Position numbers and translations under genes: made by a program
Shown here: positions 1-9,017 of the stretch, piece after piece
Position numbering within the stretch: position 1 is the first letter of the stretch
Layout of the letters: the number at the start of each line of letters is the position of its first letter
Notes under the pieces: model-generated
The model's input: only the letters and a program-made list of their open reading frames with translations
What the model was told of the DNA's origin: nothing
The model's database searches: none
NCBI GenBank assembly: GCA_025057315.1
Contig: JANWXW010000061.1
Coordinates: forward strand, 124,001 to 188,000
Reading direction: 5' to 3'
Length of the DNA: 64,000 bases
Origin: Myxococcota bacterium
GTDB taxonomy: Bacteria > Myxococcota_A > Polyangia > Palsa-1104 > JAEUJZ01

Positions 1-247
1 GCGCTTTGCCGGTCTTCTTGTCGTAAAAAATCGACCCTCGGTTCATGCTGCGGAGCTGGGCCGCATAGGCTGACGCATTGGTCCAGCGGGTCGGCAGAGG
101 TCGGTCGCTGATGATCATGGTTCCCTTGAGCAGGTCCTCCGGCTTGGGCGCAGCGAGAGCCGGGCCAGGGCCGGCCATCAGGGTGGCCAAGACCATTGGG
201 GCGACAGCCGTGGGCCAGACGGCCAGGCGAGGACGAAGGGTGGGCAT
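1..247 (-). CDS. Secreted protein of unknown function, N-terminal fragment
   Basis: The reading frame starts at an ATG at 247 and runs off the left edge, so only the first 82 residues are visible. A purine-rich AAAGGAG ribosome site lies just upstream of the start. Residues 1 to about 33 look like a signal peptide: an Arg-containing start, a hydrophobic Ala/Val/Leu stretch and an Ala-x-Ala-type end. The mature part begins with a Lys/Pro/Glu-rich stretch and later has a basic segment ending in DKKTGKA. I do not recognise the family. Export is inferred only from the signal peptide. The next gene upstream on the same strand is 66 bp away, so the two may be co-transcribed. Confidence 0.55.
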   Translation of the reverse strand, partial: MPTLRPRLAVWPTAVAPMVLATLMAGPGPALAAPKPEDLLKGTMIISDRPLPTRWTNASAYAAQLRSMNRGSIFYDKKTGKA

Positions 248-313
248 GTGGGACGCTCCTTTCCCTGTAAGATGAGGGTGCCCTGCGAGGCTACGCCAGC
301 TGGGGCCTCCCTT

Positions 314-1150
314 TCAACCCTCCTCTGGGTCCGGCGTGTCGTCCTGCGCCACCAGGGCGTCGATCTGCTCCAAGGCCGCCGCCGGCGCGGTGCCCTTGCG
401 GGCCGCCAGGCGAGACACGGCCGGAGCCAGTGACCGGTACAGCCGCGCTGCCTCTGCATTGGCCCGTGGGAGTGCCTGCAGGTGCCGGCGGACGGTTGCG
501 ACGTCTCCGCGGGCGATGGGGCCGGTCAGGGCCGCGGGCAGACCGAGGCGGAGCACGTTGTCTGTCATCGACTGGCACAAGGCCGCCAGCGCTTGCTCAG
601 CGTGCCGGCGGTCCAGCCCGATGGCAACCAACACCTCCACCGCTGCGCCGAGCAGGGCCGCCGCATGGCCTGCACACAGGGCCGCCGCTCCATGGTAGGC
701 AGCCAGCTGCGCAGGCTCCAAAGGCAGCGGCACCCCGCCCAGGGCCGCCACGAGCCGACGGGCCTCCTGCTGCGCGGCCTCATCCCCACACAGGGCCATG
801 ACGGTGCCCCGTAGGTCCTCCTGCCCCGAGGAGAGTGAGCGCAGGGGGTGGAGCAGGCCCAGCCCACGCACCCGTCCTCGCTGAGCAGCCAGCGCCTCCT
901 CCGGGGGCAGCGCGCCCGCGCAGTGCAGCAGCACGCTGCCCGGCCCGGCGGCCCCAGCCCGGAGCATGCTCTCGGCAGCCTCGCCGATGGCCTCGTCGCG
1001 CACGGCCAGCAGGACCACCGCGGCAGGCTGCGCAGGCGGTGGACGACCCTCCCGCCGTGACCACAGCAGGACCGGCAGCTCGGCCTCCTGGAGCCCCCGC
1101 AGCAGGGCGCGGCCGACCGGTCCAGCCCCAACAATCAGCACCGACTCCAC
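314..1150 (-). CDS. Rossmann-like / DUF2520 oxidoreductase-type protein
   Basis: The 278-residue protein opens with a dinucleotide-binding strand-loop-helix, GAGPVG at residues 8-13, followed by a beta-rich NAD(P)-binding domain. Its C-terminal half is helical and matches the DUF2520 pattern (conserved AAYHGAAALCAG segment near the middle). The family resembles 6-phosphogluconate/ketopantoate reductases but has no agreed reaction. I chose the GTG at 1150 because it follows the nadD stop by one base; an in-frame ATG at 1201 would extend the protein inside nadD. The close spacing implies one transcript with nadD. An NAD(P)-linked role is inference from the fold and from the neighbour. Confidence 0.8.
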   Translation of the reverse strand: MESVLIVGAGPVGRALLRGLQEAELPVLLWSRREGRPPPAQPAAVVLLAVRDEAIGEAAESMLRAGAAGPGSVLLHCAGALPPEEALAAQRGRVRGLGLLHPLRSLSSGQEDLRGTVMALCGDEAAQQEARRLVAALGGVPLPLEPAQLAAYHGAAALCAGHAAALLGAAVEVLVAIGLDRRHAEQALAALCQSMTDNVLRLGLPAALTGPIARGDVATVRRHLQALPRANAEAARLYRSLAPAVSRLAARKGTAPAAALEQIDALVAQDDTPDPEEG

Positions 1151-1151
1151 C

Positions 1152-1715
1152 TCACCCCCCTGCCGAGGCCCGGTACAGGCCGTGGGCCTCGATGTAATCA
1201 AGCACCGCGCGCGGCACTAGCTCCGTGGGGGAGCGGCCCGCTGCCAGCTCGGCGCGTACCGCGGTGGAGCTTACCGCTGGCAGCACCACGCTGGCACCAG
1301 CTGCCGGTCCTTCTACGCCCATCCGCCCCACGACGAAGAAGGGAATGCGCCTGGCCAGTTCCGGCCAGCCAAACCACCGCTGCCGCTCCTGCACCAGGTC
1401 CGAGCCGATGAGCAAGATGAAGGTATGTTCCGGGTGGCGCTCCTGCAGCGCCCGCACGGTGCGCAGGGTATAGCTTTGGCCGCCGAGCTCCTCTTCGATC
1501 GTGCACACCCGGACGCGCTCGCCTAGGATCTCCCCGGCCAGGCGACACATGGCAACGCGGTGGGCAAACGGCGCGCTGCGCTTGTCGAAGGGGTGCTGGT
1601 AGCACGGGATCATCCACACCTCATCCACCGCACCGATGGAAAGTACGTACAGGCAGGCCATCTGATGGGCAATGTGCGGTGGGTCGAAGCTCCCGCCATA
1701 CAGGGCAATGCGCAT
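1152..1715 (-). CDS. nadD: Nicotinate-mononucleotide adenylyltransferase
   Basis: This enzyme adenylylates nicotinate mononucleotide to deamido-NAD in NAD biosynthesis in the cytoplasm. The 187-residue length is usual for NadD. The nucleotidyltransferase signature is clear: GGSFDPPHIAHQ at residues 8-19 with the HxxH-type histidines. The C-terminal family signature is also present, an SSTAVRAELAAGR block followed by a PRAVLDYIEAHGLY ending. The gene is followed after one base by the DUF2520 gene, so the two are probably co-translated. A divergent peptidase gene lies upstream. Confidence 0.95.
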   Translation of the reverse strand: MRIALYGGSFDPPHIAHQMACLYVLSIGAVDEVWMIPCYQHPFDKRSAPFAHRVAMCRLAGEILGERVRVCTIEEELGGQSYTLRTVRALQERHPEHTFILLIGSDLVQERQRWFGWPELARRIPFFVVGRMGVEGPAAGASVVLPAVSSTAVRAELAAGRSPTELVPRAVLDYIEAHGLYRASAGG

Positions 1716-1851
1716 GCTCTCTCATGGTGGGGCTGCAATCTGCAGTAGGCAACTGGGGCCAGGGGCCCCAGCGGGGCCGGGTCAAAGCCAGGGGGTGGGA
1801 TGGCTTGTCGCTCGGCGTAGCCTGGCACAAGGGGTGCTGGGGTTGGTGGGC

Positions 1852-2610
1852 ATGATGAGCCGAGGCAAGTTTCTGTGGACCCTGGTGCCAGCTGCAGCGC
1901 TGCTTGTGCACTGCGGCGGCGTCGAACTCGAGGACATAGAGGGCGAGGACTTGGGCCCGTATGCGGAGCGGATGCCTTGGGCCGAGTTCATGGCCACCTC
2001 CAGCATGGGCACCGTAGCAGGGGTGGCCGAATCGACCGCCTGCACCACGGCGGCCATCCGCGGCCTGTCCGATCAGATCGTGGCCGAGATGAACTGCATC
2101 CGCCCGGGCCTGATGAGCCGCATCGACGGCGCCAACATCAGCCTGACCAGCGCCGCGGCTCTGCCTTATCTGCAGGCACCGGCGGCCCGGGCGCTCGCTG
2201 AGGCCACGCGTGGCCGCAGCCCGCTGCCCATCAACTCCACGCTACGCTCGGTGGCCCAGCAGTGGATTCTTTACTTCTGGTATCGGACCGGACGCTGCGG
2301 TGTGCGGTTGGCGGCCCCCCCAGGCCGATCCAACCACGAGGATGGCCTGGCCATCGACACCTCCGCCTACGCCTCCTGGAAGAGCACCCTGGAGCGCCAC
2401 GGATTCCGCTGGTTCGGCAGCGGCGACCCGGTCCACTTTGATTACCACAGCGGCGTGGATGCACGCGGCGTGCTGGCGTTCCAGCGCCTGTGGAACCGCA
2501 ACAACCCCGGCGATCGCATCGCTGCCGATGGCATCTATGGCCCGCAAACCGAGGCTCGCATCCGCCGCTCCCCGCGCACCGGCTTCCCTGGCCGCCAGTC
2601 TTGCCAGTAG
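1852..2610 (+). CDS. Secreted M15-type peptidoglycan peptidase with a peptidoglycan-binding domain
   Basis: The 252-residue protein has a short hydrophobic leader ending in Leu-Val-His-Cys at residue 21, compatible with a lipoprotein signal. The second half carries the zinc ligands of the M15 (VanY/D-Ala-D-Ala carboxypeptidase-like) family: SNHEDGLAID at 160-169 supplies His162 and Asp169, and DPVHFD supplies His195. Residues about 203-245 form a PG_binding_1-type repeat with the IYGPQTEA motif. It probably trims or cleaves peptidoglycan stem peptides outside the cytoplasm. I chose the ATG at 1852, one of two consecutive ATGs (1852, 1855), because the frame upstream is not signal-like. The substrate bond is not deducible. 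Confidence 0.82.
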   Translation: MMSRGKFLWTLVPAAALLVHCGGVELEDIEGEDLGPYAERMPWAEFMATSSMGTVAGVAESTACTTAAIRGLSDQIVAEMNCIRPGLMSRIDGANISLTSAAALPYLQAPAARALAEATRGRSPLPINSTLRSVAQQWILYFWYRTGRCGVRLAAPPGRSNHEDGLAIDTSAYASWKSTLERHGFRWFGSGDPVHFDYHSGVDARGVLAFQRLWNRNNPGDRIAADGIYGPQTEARIRRSPRTGFPGRQSCQ

Positions 2611-2692
2611 GCTCTACCCCGTCTGAGCACCCACCCCCCTGGTCTGCGCCGAAAACCAGAACACCAAAACCAAACAGGTAGCGAAAAAATCC

Positions 2693-2721
2693 TTCACATT
2701 TTAAGGTTTTGTTGCTAGCCT
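2693..2721 (+). promoter_or_regulatory. Possible sigma70-type promoter upstream of the pseudokinase gene
   Basis: TTCACA at 2693-2698 and TAGCCT at 2716-2721 are separated by 17 bp. The -35 matches five of six consensus bases and the -10 three of six. The segment is clearly AT-richer than its surroundings and lies 57 bp before the start codon at 2778. Confidence 0.35.
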
Positions 2722-2777
2722 GCTCGCGATGGCACACGACCCGATGTGCGGGTTGGCCTTCAGGGCCCAGGTGATCC

Positions 2778-3986
2778 ATGGCGCGTGACCTGAGCGGCAA
2801 GGTGGTGGGCGCCTACCGGCTGGGGGAGCGGATCGGCCCTGGCCAGGCAGGGATGCTCTATGAGGCAGAACACTCGGCATCGGGCCGGCGGGTGACGGTC
2901 AAGGTCTTCTCAGCTGACTTTGCGCGGGACAAAAACGCTGCGGCTCGGCTGGTGGGCGAGGTGCAGCGGGCAACCGCATTGCGCCACCCCAACCTCGTCG
3001 AGGTCCTTGACGTAGGCATGATAGAGCACAAGGGGCGGCGCCACTTGTACCTGGTCATGCCGCAGCTGCGTGGCGAGACGCTGGCGGCCCGCCTGCAGCG
3101 GCAGCAGCAGCTGCCCTTGGAGGAGGTGCTCCGCGTGGCCAGCGACGTCGGCGCCGCGTTGCAGGCCATTCACCGCACCGGCAGCCGCCATCGCGCGCTC
3201 ACCGCGGAGGCGGTCTTTTTCCAGCGCACCGATGCGGGGGAAGTGGTGCTGCTGCTCGACCTGGGTTGCTCCGTGGTCCTGGCGGCGGACCCCGCCGCGG
3301 CCGCTCCATCGGGCGAGGATGATCTGCGGGCCTTGGCGCTGCTTGTACAGACCATGCTCGGCGGTCCTGCAGCGCCGGGTCCTGGCTCCAGTCAGCCGCT
3401 GCTGCCGCTGCGCTTGCGCAATCCGGAGGTGCCGGTCCACGTGGACCTGGCCGTCCGGCGGGCCCTGGGGGAAGCGGGGGCGCCCCTGTCGTCGGTGGCG
3501 GCCTTTGTGGGCGCGCTGCTTGGCACAGCAGATCTTCTTCCGTCTTGGGGACCCTGGTCGGAAACCGGGGCGATGGCCCCGCCGGCGGCTCGGTCAGCCA
3601 TGGGCCTAGGCTGGCTGGCAGTGGGGGCTCTGGCGGTGCTGGGCGGCGGGATCGGGCTGTGGATGTACGAGGGCCCGGGAGCGGGCCGACAGGCTATGGA
3701 CTTGTCCCCCGGGCCGGATCTCTCCCCAGGGGGCCTAACCACGCCTCAGCAGGATCAAACCGCCGAGGTGGAGCCCGACCTGGCGGCCTTCGATTTGCTG
3801 GCGGAGCCTGACCTGCGGCCTCCTCGGCCCACGCGGAGCGGACCGCCTCTTCCCCCCTTGCGGGGCCCGGCGGACTTCAACCCCGAGCTGAGCGCCCTGG
3901 TGCCGCCGGCGCCCGCGGTTCAACCTGTCAACAACCCCGTACGGCCCAGGCGGCCAGGACCGCCCATTCCTCCCCTGCGGCCGTAG
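2778..3986 (+). CDS. Ser/Thr protein kinase-like protein, probable pseudokinase, with one membrane segment
   Basis: The 402-residue protein has a PknB-like domain (residues 12 to about 250), one transmembrane segment (about 277-297) and an acidic, proline-rich C-terminal tail. The glycine loop is weak (GPGQAG). The ATP lysine is kept (Lys42 in VTVKVF). The catalytic HRD motif reads HRA at 138-140, so the proton-accepting Asp is Ala, and DFG reads DLG at 161-163. Loss of the HRD aspartate normally abolishes phosphotransfer, so a scaffold or sensor role is more likely than catalysis (inference). The next gene follows after 22 bp, so the small TPR protein is probably co-transcribed. Confidence 0.8.
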   Translation: MARDLSGKVVGAYRLGERIGPGQAGMLYEAEHSASGRRVTVKVFSADFARDKNAAARLVGEVQRATALRHPNLVEVLDVGMIEHKGRRHLYLVMPQLRGETLAARLQRQQQLPLEEVLRVASDVGAALQAIHRTGSRHRALTAEAVFFQRTDAGEVVLLLDLGCSVVLAADPAAAAPSGEDDLRALALLVQTMLGGPAAPGPGSSQPLLPLRLRNPEVPVHVDLAVRRALGEAGAPLSSVAAFVGALLGTADLLPSWGPWSETGAMAPPAARSAMGLGWLAVGALAVLGGGIGLWMYEGPGAGRQAMDLSPGPDLSPGGLTTPQQDQTAEVEPDLAAFDLLAEPDLRPPRPTRSGPPLPPLRGPADFNPELSALVPPAPAVQPVNNPVRPRRPGPPIPPLRP

Positions 3987-4008
3987 CGCACCGGAGTGGG
4001 AACTGTCC

Positions 4009-4551
4009 ATGAAGTGTCCAGGCATCTCCCTTTCCTTCATGATCGTGCTCGGCGCCCTGCTGTCCGGAGGCGCGTGGGCGCAATCCACACCGGCCCAGAA
4101 GCCCAGGCCCCTCACCCAGGCCGAGGAGCTGGCTCAACAAGCTGTGGCCGCTGCGCAAAAAGACGACCTGGAGGGGGCCATCCAGCTCTTCCGCCATGCC
4201 TATCGCTTTGATCACAACCCTCGCTGGCTCTACAACCTCGCCGTGCTTCACGATCGGCTCGCTGAGTGCGACGAGGCCGCTTTCTTCTACCGGGCGGCGT
4301 TGTGGGGCAAGGGGGTGCTGCCCCAGGACAAAGAGGCGGTGGACAACCGGCTCGCCGTCTTAGAGGAGGAGTGTCACTTCAAGGCGCGGCACGCCACCCA
4401 GGCCGACCGCCACAACCGGGCCGCGCGCTATATGGCGCAGAATATGTGCGCCCTGGCCGAGGCGATTCTGACCGGAATCATCACCCCGGCCGAGAGGAAG
4501 CAGCTGGAGGAGTGCAAGGTGCGCGAAAAGGCGCTGATGGAGAAAAAGTAG
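4009..4551 (+). CDS. Secreted TPR-like protein of unknown function
   Basis: The 180-residue protein has a clear signal peptide (residues 1 to about 24, ending Gly-Ala-Trp-Ala). It is followed by a helical region (about 37-95) that reads like two tetratricopeptide repeats: alternating Ala/Leu pairs, an FRHAYRFD segment and a YNLAVLHDRL segment. The tail is Lys/Glu-rich and helical and ends in EKK. Small periplasmic TPR proteins of this kind usually act as adaptors; no specific partner can be named. It follows the pseudokinase gene closely. Its last 71 bp overlap the convergent glycerophosphodiesterase gene. Confidence 0.7.
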   Translation: MKCPGISLSFMIVLGALLSGGAWAQSTPAQKPRPLTQAEELAQQAVAAAQKDDLEGAIQLFRHAYRFDHNPRWLYNLAVLHDRLAECDEAAFFYRAALWGKGVLPQDKEAVDNRLAVLEEECHFKARHATQADRHNRAARYMAQNMCALAEAILTGIITPAERKQLEECKVREKALMEKK

Positions 4552-5341
4552 TCCCCACCAGCTCTTCCACCAGACGCCGGACCCGCCCCGGAGAGTTGGT
4601 GATGATCGCGTCCACGCCCAGCGCCGTCAGGGCTGCGATCTCCCGCGGGTCGTCCACGGTCCAGACGTGCACAAAGTAGCCCTGCCGGCGCCACCGGCGC
4701 AGAGCCACAGCGTCCACCAAGGCAGCGTCCGGGTGCACGGCCTGCGGCCGCAGCAGTGCGGCCGGCCACGCCCAGCGAAGCGGACCGGCCAGACCATGAT
4801 GGAACAGGTAGCCAATGGGCACCTGGCCCCCCGCGTAGCGCTCAAAGCGCAGCAGCTGGAACGGATCAAACGAAGACACCAGGGTCGTGCCGGGCGGACG
4901 CGCGGCGGCCCGCAAGACGCGCGCCGTGGCTTCTGCCAGCCCATCGTCTCGAAGAAGCCTGAGCCGCCCCAGGCCCGCCACCTGGGGTGACTTCATCTCC
5001 ACGTTGACCAGCACCTCTGGGCCGAGTGCCTCTAGGGCCTCCGCCAGCGTCGGTACCCGCTGTCCGCCTCCCAGGTCGAAGGCCCGCAACTGCTCCAGGG
5101 TCATCTGGCGTACCGGCCGGTGGCTGCCGGGCGCCCCCCCGGTGACGCGATGCAAGGTGTCGTCGTGGACCACCACCACCTCGCCGGAGCCGCAGCGCAT
5201 GACATCCAGTTCCACCCCATCGGCCCCCTCCTGTACGGCGCGGCACAGGGCGGCCAGGGTGTTCTCGGGCAGAGCCTCCGGTGCTCCCCGGTGTCCGAGT
5301 ATCAGCGGACGGCTGCCACGCTGCAAGAAGCGGAGGCTCAC
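4481..5341 (-). CDS. Glycerophosphodiester phosphodiesterase
   Basis: GDPD enzymes hydrolyse glycerophosphodiesters to glycerol-3-phosphate and an alcohol. The 286-residue protein has the full signature: HRGAPE with His17, PENT with Glu27, ELD at 44-46 (metal-binding Glu and Asp) and His59 in VVVVHDDTLHR. The barrel continues through an NVEMKS strand and the usual VHVWTVDDP segment near the end. No signal peptide is visible, so it is probably cytosolic. The start is a GTG at 5341 preceded by a GCGGGGAA ribosome-site-like stretch. The 3' end overlaps the convergent TPR gene by 71 bp, so the last residues (Pro/Ala/Ser-rich) may be dispensable. Confidence 0.88.
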   Translation of the reverse strand: MSLRFLQRGSRPLILGHRGAPEALPENTLAALCRAVQEGADGVELDVMRCGSGEVVVVHDDTLHRVTGGAPGSHRPVRQMTLEQLRAFDLGGGQRVPTLAEALEALGPEVLVNVEMKSPQVAGLGRLRLLRDDGLAEATARVLRAAARPPGTTLVSSFDPFQLLRFERYAGGQVPIGYLFHHGLAGPLRWAWPAALLRPQAVHPDAALVDAVALRRWRRQGYFVHVWTVDDPREIAALTALGVDAIITNSPGRVRRLVEELVGTTFSPSAPFRAPCTPPAASSRPG

Positions 5342-5841
5342 AGCGGCGTTCCCCGCAACGGCTGGGCCTGGAGGTCCAGGCCGTGCACTGCCTGGGTCGC
5401 GGCGTGATTCGGTCCGACCGGTCTGGCTTGGTCCGAGGGCAGCTCTCCCGGCGCACTAGCCAGGCATCCCGGGCTCACCTTGCGGTCGCGCTCGACAGGC
5501 TCCGGCCCTAGGGGACTGTCCCCTGCGCCCCAGACCTGCTCAGGCCCTAGGCTCCGGTCCAGCTGGGCCCTCATCGACATCTGCATGTCCTGGTCATACA
5601 CCCGCTGCCAGGCCTCTGTCGTGGTTTTGCTGCAGGGAAGCGGCCACCCCGCGCAGCCTGGCTCGGCGCCGCCCCGCTCTCCCCAGGCCGCATGAGGGGG
5701 GCAGCCTCTGCGGGCACCACGCTGCCGGCCAGCACGCTCCTAGGATGCTCGCCGCGCTTGTGTCGCTGCCGCGGCGAACCGCTGGACATCAGAGGCCGCC
5801 TGAGCGAGGCCAAGGGCCGCCTCAGAGAAGTGGCACCCGCG
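5342..5841. other. Non-coding or weakly coding 500-bp gap with a small hairpin
   Basis: No convincing gene lies here. A perfect inverted repeat, AGGGGA-CTG-TCCCCT at 5510-5524, has no downstream T-run. On the minus strand an 87-codon frame (GTG at 5601, stop overlapping the GDPD start as GTGA) is open, but its sequence is low-complexity and resembles nothing I know. It could be a leader peptide, but there is no supporting evidence. Confidence 0.4.
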
Positions 5842-6312
5842 CTAGCTGGGGTGCACAACGAGCACCGGGCAGGGGGCGAAGCGGACCACCCGCTCGGCGA
5901 TCGAGCCGAGCAGCACGCGCGACAGACCGCGGCGGCCATGGCTGCCCAGAACGATGAGATCGCAGCCGCTCTGCCGGGCGTGTTGGCAGATGCTTTCGTC
6001 GGGTACCCCCTCCAGGGTGCACCACGACAGCGGTACCCCCTCCCCTCGGTGGCGCTCGACCCGCTGCTGCAGCTCCTGCTGCGCCGCGTGCTGCATCTGG
6101 GCCAGTTGGGCCACCAGGTCCGTAGCGGCCACGCGCATGGCCGGGCTGACCAGCGCTGGCACGTGGTAGTCCGGGGCCGGGGCGCAGTGGCACAGCTCGA
6201 TGCTGGCTCCAAGGGTGCGCGCCAGACCGAGGCCATACTCCAGCGCCTGATCGGCGCAGGCTGAAAAGTCCGTCGGCACTAGGATCTTGCGGATGGGCAG
6301 CCGGGGGGGCAT
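5842..6312 (-). CDS. Universal stress protein, UspA family
   Basis: The 156-residue protein is a single Usp domain. It begins with the typical ILVPTDFS strand-loop. It ends with the ATP-binding signature: a Gly-x-x-Gly loop (GSHG), then RRG nine residues before a GS pair, followed by the VLVVHP terminal strand. It belongs to the ATP-binding subclass of Usp proteins, which modulate stress and energy responses; a direct biochemical role cannot be read from sequence. The chosen start is the ATG at 6312, which puts the first beta strand at residue 10. It is divergent from exbB. Confidence 0.9.
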   Translation of the reverse strand: MPPRLPIRKILVPTDFSACADQALEYGLGLARTLGASIELCHCAPAPDYHVPALVSPAMRVAATDLVAQLAQMQHAAQQELQQRVERHRGEGVPLSWCTLEGVPDESICQHARQSGCDLIVLGSHGRRGLSRVLLGSIAERVVRFAPCPVLVVHPS

Positions 6313-6478
6313 GCAATGGTTGTATCGCAGCAATGTGGGAGCCAGACAACAAAACAGCGACACCCCCCGGACCGCGGCACGAGACATCGCGCAGGGTGCG
6401 GGGCTTCTCCCCCGTCCATAGGCATGCCCTGGGAAGCAGTTGCCCCGGCCCGCAAAGCCTGCTACGACCCAAAGATAC

Positions 6479-7158
6479 ATGTTTAGCCAGGTCACCACCG
6501 TGCTCAAGGCCGGTGGATTCACCCTCCTGCTCCTGTTTGCCTGTTCCCTGCTCGCCGTGGCCGTTGCGATCGAGCGCATCATCGCGCTGTGGAACATCCA
6601 GACGCATGCTCGGGCGCTGATGGACGTGGTGCGTCGCTGTCTGTATCGGGGGGCTGTGGCCGAAGCGCGTGCTGCGTGCGAGCGGTCGCGCTCGCCGGCG
6701 GCTGAGTTTTTCTTGGTCGGGTTTGAGCGGCGCGGGCGGTCCTCGGCCGAGGCGCTGGGCGCTGCTGTGGACCGGGAGCGGCAGCGTGTGGCGCTGTCCC
6801 TACGGGGCCCGCTGTGGATCCTAGGCACCGTCGGGGCCACGGCTCCCTTCATCGGCTTGTTTGGGACCGTGGTAGGCATCATGGCGGCTTTTGAGGCCAT
6901 TGGCCGCAGCAAACAGGCCGGCATCGAGGTGGTGGGGCCAGGCATTGCCGAGGCGCTCATCGCCACGGCGGTAGGCATCGGCGTGGCCGTGGTGGCCCTG
7001 GTATTCTTCAATTACTTTCAGTCGCGCTTGGCGCGCATCAACGTCGAGATGAAGTTGGCAGCAGAGGAGTTCGTCGAGTTGCTGCGCGAGCTGCCGCCCG
7101 AGGCGGTCCGTGCAGAGCCGACCGCTCCCGGCCCTGACGAGGGCAAGGCGGTGGCCTG

Positions 7159-7159
<1 letters not shown>
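6479..7159 (+). CDS. ExbB/TolQ/MotA-type proton channel protein
   Basis: The 226-residue inner-membrane protein has three hydrophobic segments (about residues 10-32, 113-140 and 155-182). These match the ExbB/TolQ layout, with a cytoplasmic domain between the first and second. The second and third segments are the conserved channel helices (GLFGTVVGIMAAF and AEALIATAVGI motifs). With ExbD it forms a proton-driven motor that energises a periplasmic or outer-membrane partner. The start at 6479 places the first helix near the N-terminus; a farther ATG at 6440 is possible. The stop overlaps the exbD start (TGATG), so the two are coupled. No TonB, TolA or TolB gene is nearby, so the partner is unknown. 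Confidence 0.9.
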
Positions 7160-7590
<431 letters not shown>

Positions 7591-7596
<6 letters not shown>

Positions 7597-7628
7597 CAAA
7601 TAGCAACTATCTAGAAACGCTAGAAACG
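7591..7628. repeat. Two short tandem direct repeats at the 3' end of exbD
   Basis: AAATAGC is repeated in tandem at 7591-7604 and CTAGAAACG at 7611-7628. The first unit contains the exbD stop codon. These look like slippage duplications; no binding function is evident. Confidence 0.6.
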
Positions 7629-7945
7629 CGCGCGGCCCCGTAGGGCATGGGTGCCCCAGCCCCATGCATCCCCTCTGGCTGACACAGGCGGAGGGGCCGG
7701 CCTCGCAGCCCGATAGGCTGGTGGGCCTCGCGCCGAGAACGTGGCCGCAGCTTCGGGGGCAGGCGTGGTAGGTCCTCTGGTGTCCCTTGCCCGCTCGGTT
7801 CTGGGCCGGTTGCAGCAGCTCGGAGTACAGCTGGAGCCCTCCTGATGGTTCGATGGAGCCTGGGGGCCCCCAGGGGGCCTTTGCAGACGAACAGCCCCCT
7901 CGCCCCAGCCTGCGGCCCCACGGCCCAGGATGCGGCCCCAGCGCG
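7597..7945. other. 350-bp gap between convergent genes, nothing identified
   Basis: The gap lies between the ends of exbD (plus strand) and the GspF-like gene (minus strand). Apart from the tandem repeats at its left end it is GC-rich. It holds open frames on both strands, but none has a ribosome site or a recognisable sequence. I see no hairpin with a T-run. Confidence 0.4.
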
Positions 7946-8950
7946 CTAGGGCTGCTCCGGGTCGCCGAGCGCCCGCTCCACTGCAGGGGCCTGCTCGTGG
8001 TAGAAGTGCACCACCACAGAGCCCACGCGCACGGCGATAAGCAGGTACATCAGCACGGGCAGCGCGTCGAGCAGCGACCGCTCCCCTTGTTCCGCTTCCA
8101 GCTCGTACCACTCGGCGGCCTGGGCCAGCGAACGGTCCAGCTCGCCGGTCCGCTCCCCCACCGCGACCCGCTCTGGTAGGTCGTTCGGCAAGGCCCCACA
8201 GGCTTGCAGTGCCTCGGCCAGGGTGGCGCCGCGCTCCAGGGGCCCGTACAGGGACGCACTGCGCTGGTACAAGTGCAGGTTGCCCAGCGCCTGCCGCGCC
8301 AGGTCCAGTGCCTCGCGCAGCTCTACCCCCGCGGCCAGCAGCGCCGACAAAGCACGGCAAAACCGGGCTCCGGCGTGCCACCGGGCGATGCGCCCTACAA
8401 CCGGCAGGCACACCAGCAGCTGGTGGAGCAGCACCGGCCGCCACGCCCGCACCAGAGAGGCGGCGGCCAGCAGCGCCGCAGGGGGCAGCACGCTCCAGGC
8501 CACCGCGCCGGCCACCTCCCGCAGGTAGGCCATGGGCCCAGCCGTCACCCAGGTGGGTGCCGCCGGCAGCAGCATCAGGGCCAGCAGCAGCAAGGCAGGA
8601 TAGGTCAGGCGCCCCCGGAGGCGCCGCCGCACGCGGTCCTGCTGCTCGAACAGGGCCGCTAGCTCCTGCAGGCTCCGGTCCAGGCGCCCGTTCCGCTCGC
8701 CGATGTCGATGAGGGCCACCTCCAGCGGCGTGAAGGCCGCATCGGCCAGGGCTTCACTCAGGCGGGTACCGCGAACGATGTGCCCCCGCACCTGCTCCAG
8801 GACGCGCCGCAGCCGCGAGTCCCTCACCCCGGCGGCCGCCAGCGGCCAGGATTCCAGCAGAGACACCCCGGCCCGCTGCAGCCGGGCCAGCGTTTCGTAC
8901 AGCAGGGCCTTGTCGCGGGCGCGCCAGCGTGCCACTGTCTCTCCCTCCAT
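7946..8950 (-). CDS. GspF/PilC-type inner-membrane protein (type II secretion / type IV pilus)
   Basis: The 334-residue protein has two copies of the T2SSF domain, one near residues 20-125 and one near 205-325. They are separated by a hydrophobic stretch and followed by a terminal hydrophobic helix. Each copy has the family pattern of a Gly-Val/Leu-Leu entrance helix and an IGERNGRLD or VGERTGELD motif. GspF/PilC proteins form the membrane platform on which secretion or pilus ATPases act. I chose the ATG at 8950; an upstream in-frame GTG region is Pro/Gly-rich and unlikely. It stands alone here; the nearest ATPase homologues are the PilT-like pair about 9 kb away. Confidence 0.85.
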   Translation of the reverse strand: MEGETVARWRARDKALLYETLARLQRAGVSLLESWPLAAAGVRDSRLRRVLEQVRGHIVRGTRLSEALADAAFTPLEVALIDIGERNGRLDRSLQELAALFEQQDRVRRRLRGRLTYPALLLLALMLLPAAPTWVTAGPMAYLREVAGAVAWSVLPPAALLAAASLVRAWRPVLLHQLLVCLPVVGRIARWHAGARFCRALSALLAAGVELREALDLARQALGNLHLYQRSASLYGPLERGATLAEALQACGALPNDLPERVAVGERTGELDRSLAQAAEWYELEAEQGERSLLDALPVLMYLLIAVRVGSVVVHFYHEQAPAVERALGDPEQP

Positions 8951-9017
8951 ACATGTTGGCGCAGAGGGCCGGGCGCCAGGCCCCTCGGGCCGCCGCCCCC
9001 CACCCAAGGAGCTTCTG

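Noticed and set aside
7607..7921. 104-codon minus-strand frame in the gap after exbD
   Set aside because: No ribosome site, Pro/Gly/Arg-rich and unlike any known protein; left as non-coding.
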